From assembly GCA_001724265.1 (NCBI GenBank), contig MEDY01000043.1, positions 1-64,000 of the forward strand: a DNA stretch of 64,000 nt, in the 5' to 3' direction. The notes beneath the pieces are model-generated. The model searched no databases. It had not been told where the DNA came from and was given only the letters and a program-made list of their open reading frames with translations. This stretch comes from Rhizaria sp. SCN 62-66. Its lineage: Eukaryota; Rhizaria, unplaced. Below, in pieces: positions 59,103 to 64,000 of the stretch. The translations under genes and the position numbers were made by a program. Each line of letters opens with the position of its first letter. The stretch's first letter is position 1.

Positions 59103-62100
59103 ATGAGTGCCAGCGAATAGTCTGCAGCCGCGATACTGGTGCGGTGCCAGGAAATCTGCGACTACCGTCCGCGTCCGCCGGCGCCGTCTGAGAGCGAGTT
59201 CCGCCGCATCGGCGTGCTTATCTGCAGCGCATGCAAGGCTTGCGAGTTTCCCGGTTGCGACGACGGACACATCGACACCGGCAGCCTGCTCACAGTGCCT
59301 CTGGGCAACGGCCATGCTGCCTGCGCCGCGTGTCTTGCGGCGGGCCACCTCACCAGCACTGACCTGGCTGCGCCCTGGTGCGAGGCTTGCCGCTACTGCA
59401 ACATGCTGCCTTGCGTCGTGCACCACTGGCTGCTGCGCGATGCCACGCTGGTTGCCGCCATGGTCCGCTTCGACGCGGCGCTCGCGCGCGGGGCGTTCCC
59501 CGACGCCGACCCCAGCGACCCATCAGCGCTCGTGATCGCGCTCACCTGCGACACATGCGCCGCGACAGAGATCCCCATTACGGCACCTGGATCAGACGCC
59601 GTCCTTACGCGCCGCCTTTTTGCCCAGCTCTTGCGCGCGGCCAAGGCCTCGGTAGCCACCGGTGCATCTGTTGGCGCTACAGCAACATATGTTGCTAATG
59701 CTTCTGCTAACGAATCTGTGAGCGCGTCTGCTGATGGCGCACCTTGTCCGGTGCCGATTGTCCACTACCTGCCCGCGTGCGCCGGCGCCGTGCGCGCGCG
59801 CGAAGTGTTGATGTTGCGCTCCGAGCTGGTCTACGCGCTCGAAACGCTGCGCGACACGCCGCGCATGCCTCTGCCGGCCGCGCTGGCGCGCCGCTTCCGC
59901 GCCCCGCGGCGCTGGCGCACTCACCCTGCGCTCGACGCCGCCGTCGCCGCCGCGCGCGCGTTCCGCGGTGTGCAAGACCTGCTCTCCCCGCTGTCTCCGC
60001 TCTCGCCGCTGTCTCCGCGCAGTCCGCTGAGCGCACCCAACGCGCTCACTGCGCCCGGTGCGAATGGACCGCGTTCTCTCACAGTCACTCCGGTCGGACT
60101 GGCCGTGGACAAGGGCGCGGCCACGGACGCCGGCGCGCTGCGGGGGGCTGAGTTCGCGCTGGCCGACGCGTCTGTTCCGTGGCCGCGGCCGGTGTGGCGC
60201 AGCGGCGCATTCGCAGGTCAGTTCGGCGACGCCTTCCTGCGCAACACGGAGCTAGAGGGCGGGAACGTTGCCGCGTCGCTGGCGTTTGTTGCGCGCGCGC
60301 TGCGCAGGCTTGCCCCGCATGCGCGCGCACTGCTGTCGCTGCCGGAACATGTCTACGCCGCCGCCGAGGCCGCTGCGGAGGCGCTTGAAGGCGCGGTCGT
60401 GGCGGCGCGCGCGCTCGACGCAGTGGCCGCGCTGCCCGAGGAGCCGCTCGAGGAGCTGTGTGTTGTGCGCGGGCGCGTGCAGCGGCTGCCCGTGAAACGT
60501 GGCGCGGCGGTGAAGCAAAGCGCTGACGCCCAGGCCCAGGCCCGCGGTGACGGCAGCATCCTCAATGACGAGGAAGGCGAGGGCTGCGACGGTCTGCTGT
60601 CTTCGGTCGCTGCGGTGCGCGTCGCGAGCGGGAGCCGTATTGGCCCCGGCTCCGCGTCTGACAGCGAGAGCGCGGACGCCAGCGACGACGACGGCGGCGC
60701 CAGCGACGAGTCCGACCTCGAGAGCACCGACTGCGACGGTGCCGACGACGACAGTGAGGACGACGATTGCTCCGACGACGAAGACGAGCCGCGCGAGAAC
60801 CGCGCTGTGGGCGGTGCAAAGACTGTGGCGGCGGACGGTGATGTCGAGGCGTTTTGCGAGTCGTACTGGCGCGCTGTGTGGGGTACTGACGCGGCTGCGG
60901 CAGCGGATGATTCACACGCTCCCGCGGACGACGGGGCTGATGATGAGACCGCCAGTGCCGACGGCGAGGACGAAGATGATGCGGCGATGCCGCTCTCTGC
61001 GGCGGGTGCCGAAAGCGACGACGACGGCGACGGTTTGGGCGGCGAGGATGAGAAGGCTGCCGCCACTGCGCTCTCAGCGCGTCGCTTGCGCGCGCGCATG
61101 GGCCTCTCGACGGCGTCTGCGGCCGAAATGAACCGACGGCTGGACTCGGCAGCGCAAGCGCGGCAGCGCAGTGGCGTGGGCGCCGCGGAGATCAAGGACC
61201 GCGCGCTGCTGCTTCTCGTGCGCGCGCACGTCCGGCGTCTGCGCGCGCTCGCGCCAGGTGAGCTGGCAGTGTTTCCGGGCGGCTATCTGCGCGAGGGCAG
61301 CCGCGGCGGCCACGTGGTGATGCACATTGCCGTGCGAGGCCGCTCTGACGGGCTGCCTCTGCTGACGGGTACGACGACGGGCGCTGACGCGTTTGACATC
61401 ATCACGTGTAACACAGGAAACGGGCTTGCGCACCATCCCTTTAAGCTCTCGCCGACGGGCCCGCGCTTTGTGACGACGCTGTGTTTGCCCAACGTACCGG
61501 CTCCTCGCGCGTGTTCCGCGGCCGCGTGGGCCGTTGCTCTGCGCGGCGCCGCATTCCGCTCTTCAGACCACGACCCCGACGTTGTGTATCGCGTGCTGTT
61601 GCCGTTTCTTGCCGGCGGACCCAACGGCGGGCTCCTGCGCGACCGCGGCACGACGGAGCCCGCCGCCTTGCACGGTGTTGCGCGCACACCGCAGCGCGCG
61701 GGCATGTGTTTCCACCGCGCGTCTCTTGAAGCGGCGCGCGCTGTGATGGCGTACCATGGTGCAACTGGGCGCGATTGGTCGCGCGTCACCTATCTGATCC
61801 GCTTCTTGGCACTGCAGGACGCTGTCGCAGATCTCCGCGTGTGCGCTGCACTCGGCGCGGCGCTGAGCGAGTCGTCAGACATCCCGCTGCTGCGTCTGGC
61901 CACGAAGCAGACTGCGCGCGCGCTTGCACGCGTGATGCCCGACGATGCGCGCGTTGCGGAGGCGCTGCGTAGGACGATCGTTCAGATCAACGCCGCAATC
62001 GAGGCCTCGCCCGCGCCCGCCGCGTTGCGCTGGCATCCCAACATGCTTGCCGCCGAGTTTCACGCGCTTTCAAGAACTGACTGTGAAGCTCGTTCTGTGC

Positions 62101-64000
62101 CTGTTTTGGAGTTCGCAGCCCAGGAGGATCTGCTTTTGCCGACAGCGTCGCTCGCCACCCTGCCGGTGGCGCACGAGCGCGCGTACCTGCCCCCGCCGCT
62201 GCACGCTGAGGTCGCGTGCTCTGCAGCCTGGGCCCTGCACGGCGGTTTCGACGCGGTGATGACGGACCACTCTGCGGCGCAGAACGCGGCTGCTGGGTCA
62301 GAGGCCGAGATCGCGCCAGAGGCCGTGGTTGACGCGCTTATCGTTGCGGGCGACAGTTCCGCCGTAGAAACGGTGAGTTTGGTTGATCGGCGTCTCGCTG
62401 CGGTCGCAGTGCTGAAGCAGGTGACTGACGCCGCGAAGAAGCTGTTGTCGCGCACCACCGTGGCCGACTACGACGCCGCAGCACGCCTACTTGTCGCCAC
62501 GATTGCCGAGCGCGTCCCCGTCCCGTGCACACACCGCGAGCGTGGGCTGCCGCTCACGGTGTCGACTTCGGACGGACGCAACGAGCTCCCACCGACGCGC
62601 GAGCGCACGCTCTGCTGTCCTTGGCTCGACGCTTCCATTACGCGCGCCGAGCTTGTGGCGGCCGCGGTGGCGCTGCACGAGGCCGCGGTGACGCTTGTGG
62701 CGGCATTGCTGGGCTCTAGTGGGGATGTTGCTGCCGGTGCGGGCCGCGGACTCATAGCTATGGCGGCGTTGTTTGCAGTTAGCGATGCCCTTGTACGCGT
62801 TTGTCCGACTGACTGTGAGAATCCGTGGGCTGTGCTGGTCGACAATGCACCGCGCCACGGACTTGAGCACGGCCCACGGTCTCCACGCTCTCCACTGTCG
62901 TCTGACACTTCTGCGCTGCCGCAGAGCCCACCGGACGTTGTTGTTGCGAATCCAACTTGTAATGGAGCTGAAAAGCCGACTACGGCGGGTCCGTTGGCGA
63001 TGTTTTCGTCGACCTGGTCTGATCCTGCTTTGGCGACGCTGCTGGCGCTGCTGCCACTGACGGAGCCTGCGCTGGCCATCGCGCGTGGCCGCGCGCTCGC
63101 GTACATCAGCGAGCGCGAGGCTGCAGCGGAGCACGTGCTGTTCCGCGGGGTCCAGGATCCGATTTTGTCGTCGTCGCCTGAAGCGCTGTTGATGCACGCG
63201 TACGCGGAACTGACGGAGACCCCGCTCAGCGCATCGCGCGCCGGCGGCGCGGTTGACATTCCTTCGACTGTGGGTTCGTGGCTGTGCTCGCCCTATTGGG
63301 CGGAGGACACGTACACGAGCACGCTCACCCCTATCACACGCTGGCACGGCGAGTTCGCTGTGTGGCGTGATCTCGGTTTCTATGTGTGCTTTTTGCGCTA
63401 CCGTTTACGTGATCGCGGCAACGATAGCGGCGACACCGCACCGCAGCTGCGCCGCCCGCGTGCGATGCGGCCCCGCTGGGAGTCGGGCGTTGACGACGGT
63501 ATCATCTCACTCGATATTTCCGTGGGTCGTTTCTCAGACGTCTTTGCTCACGAGGGGGTTGTTGTCGCCACGCCGGCTTGGTCGACGTACTACTTGCCCG
63601 CACCCGCGCAATCCCGCGTGGTCGCGCCCGCGATCCAGGCCTGGGGCACGCTCCCCGCTGTGGTCACACCACATGAGCTGCACAGCTCTGGCGTCGTCAT
63701 GGGAGGCTCTACATCCGCGCACGGCGGCGGAGGATACGCCGGACGCTGGGACGATATGCAAGACTTGTCGGCGCTCGGGCGGGCCTGTGACGAAGCCGCG
63801 GCGTCTGTCACGCTTTCACGCAAATCCCGCGAGTCTCGCACTGGTGCCGTCGCCACCCCGCATTTGTTTGAGGCGCGTAAGCCGCTCACTTTATCGACCG
63901 CAGGCAGGATTTTGTTCTCAGCACTTGCTGACTTTGATCTGCGACTTGACGATCCCGCGCCAGAGGAGACAGTGCTCCTATCCGCCCACCTGCCAAGTTT
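59103..64000 (+). CDS. Very long Cys-rich / acidic protein of unknown function, 3' end outside window; TAG at codon 6
   Basis: A single frame runs from 59103 to the right edge, about 1,630 codons, with no TAA or TGA. The only obstacle is TAG at 59118-59120 (codon 6 counted from the ATG at 59103). No other in-frame ATG occurs until 59402, by which point a Cys/His cluster has already been encoded (several CxxC pairs, about residues 15-115). So either UAG is read, an upstream exon is spliced in, or a non-AUG start is used. The cluster resembles a zinc-binding module but fits no named finger. Ser-Pro repeats follow (about 59985-60035), then an Ala-rich helical part. An Asp/Glu/Ser-rich stretch (60650-61050) comes next, then a long mixed region with scattered Trp and Cys. 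I do not recognise the family; a large chromatin, RNA or ubiquitin-pathway protein is possible but unsupported. Confidence 0.6.

Noticed and set aside
1-64000. tRNA (including a suppressor tRNA-CUA), rRNA or CRISPR in the window
   Set aside because: No cloverleaf with a TTC loop, rRNA-like block or regularly spaced repeat was recognised by eye; a tRNAscan run would be decisive.

Overview
This window is nuclear DNA from a protist that probably bears a flagellum. GC-rich genes alternate with AT-rich intergenic DNA. Genes lie on both strands without operons, and several have short introns of about 110-230 bp. Recognised families include an NPHP1-like ciliary transition-zone protein and a SAC3/GANP mRNA-export protein. 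There is also a BT1 folate/biopterin-type transporter, which is common in protists, and a huge multidomain surface receptor. No tRNA, rRNA, CRISPR array or intact mobile element was recognised. The species cannot be named from the sequence.

Layout. 1-1331 (-): B-box/coiled-coil gene running off the left edge. 1332-5581: AT-rich, with two coding-like patches. 5582-8433 (-): helical-repeat-like gene with one frame break. 10186-12121 (+): BT1-type transporter. 13326-15927 (+): quinone-oxidoreductase-like MDR enzyme with a membrane anchor. 16692-19094 (+): Na+/H+ exchanger. 19814-20695 (+): acyl-protein thioesterase. 21247-26817 (+): SAC3/GANP. 27253-28629 (-): Gln/Ala-rich protein. 29001-30329 (+): PLP-homeostasis protein. 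31063-51682 (+): receptor of about 6,800 residues. 52464-57137 (-): EF-hand plus nephrocystin-1-like protein. 57687-58474 (+): GNAT acetyltransferase. 59103 to beyond 64000 (+): very long Cys-rich/acidic protein.

The main observation is that UAG appears to be a sense codon. At least five genes contain an in-frame TAG with coding sequence continuing in the same frame. The two best cases are the SAC3 gene (22495-22497) and the nephrocystin-1-like gene (55206-55208). In the second, a canonical EF-hand lies immediately after the TAG, in a stretch that has no ATG of its own. None of the nine genes with a clear end stops at TAG: five use TAA and four use TGA. No comparable gene is crossed by TAA or TGA. 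This pattern fits a UAG reassignment, perhaps to Gln, but UAG is rare: none occurs in the 6,740-codon main exon of the giant gene. Readthrough, pseudogenes or base errors remain possible. Two indels, at about 641-648 and 6570-6600, show that the sequence is not perfect.

Introns also look lineage-specific: 8 of 12 inferred donors are GTACGT rather than GTAAGT. Five genes have a polypyrimidine-AG just upstream of the start codon, pointing to 5'UTR introns or trans-splicing. The nephrocystin-1-like protein supports a cilium. The transporter, exchanger, thioesterase, PLP protein and acetyltransferase are housekeeping functions with no evident shared pathway.
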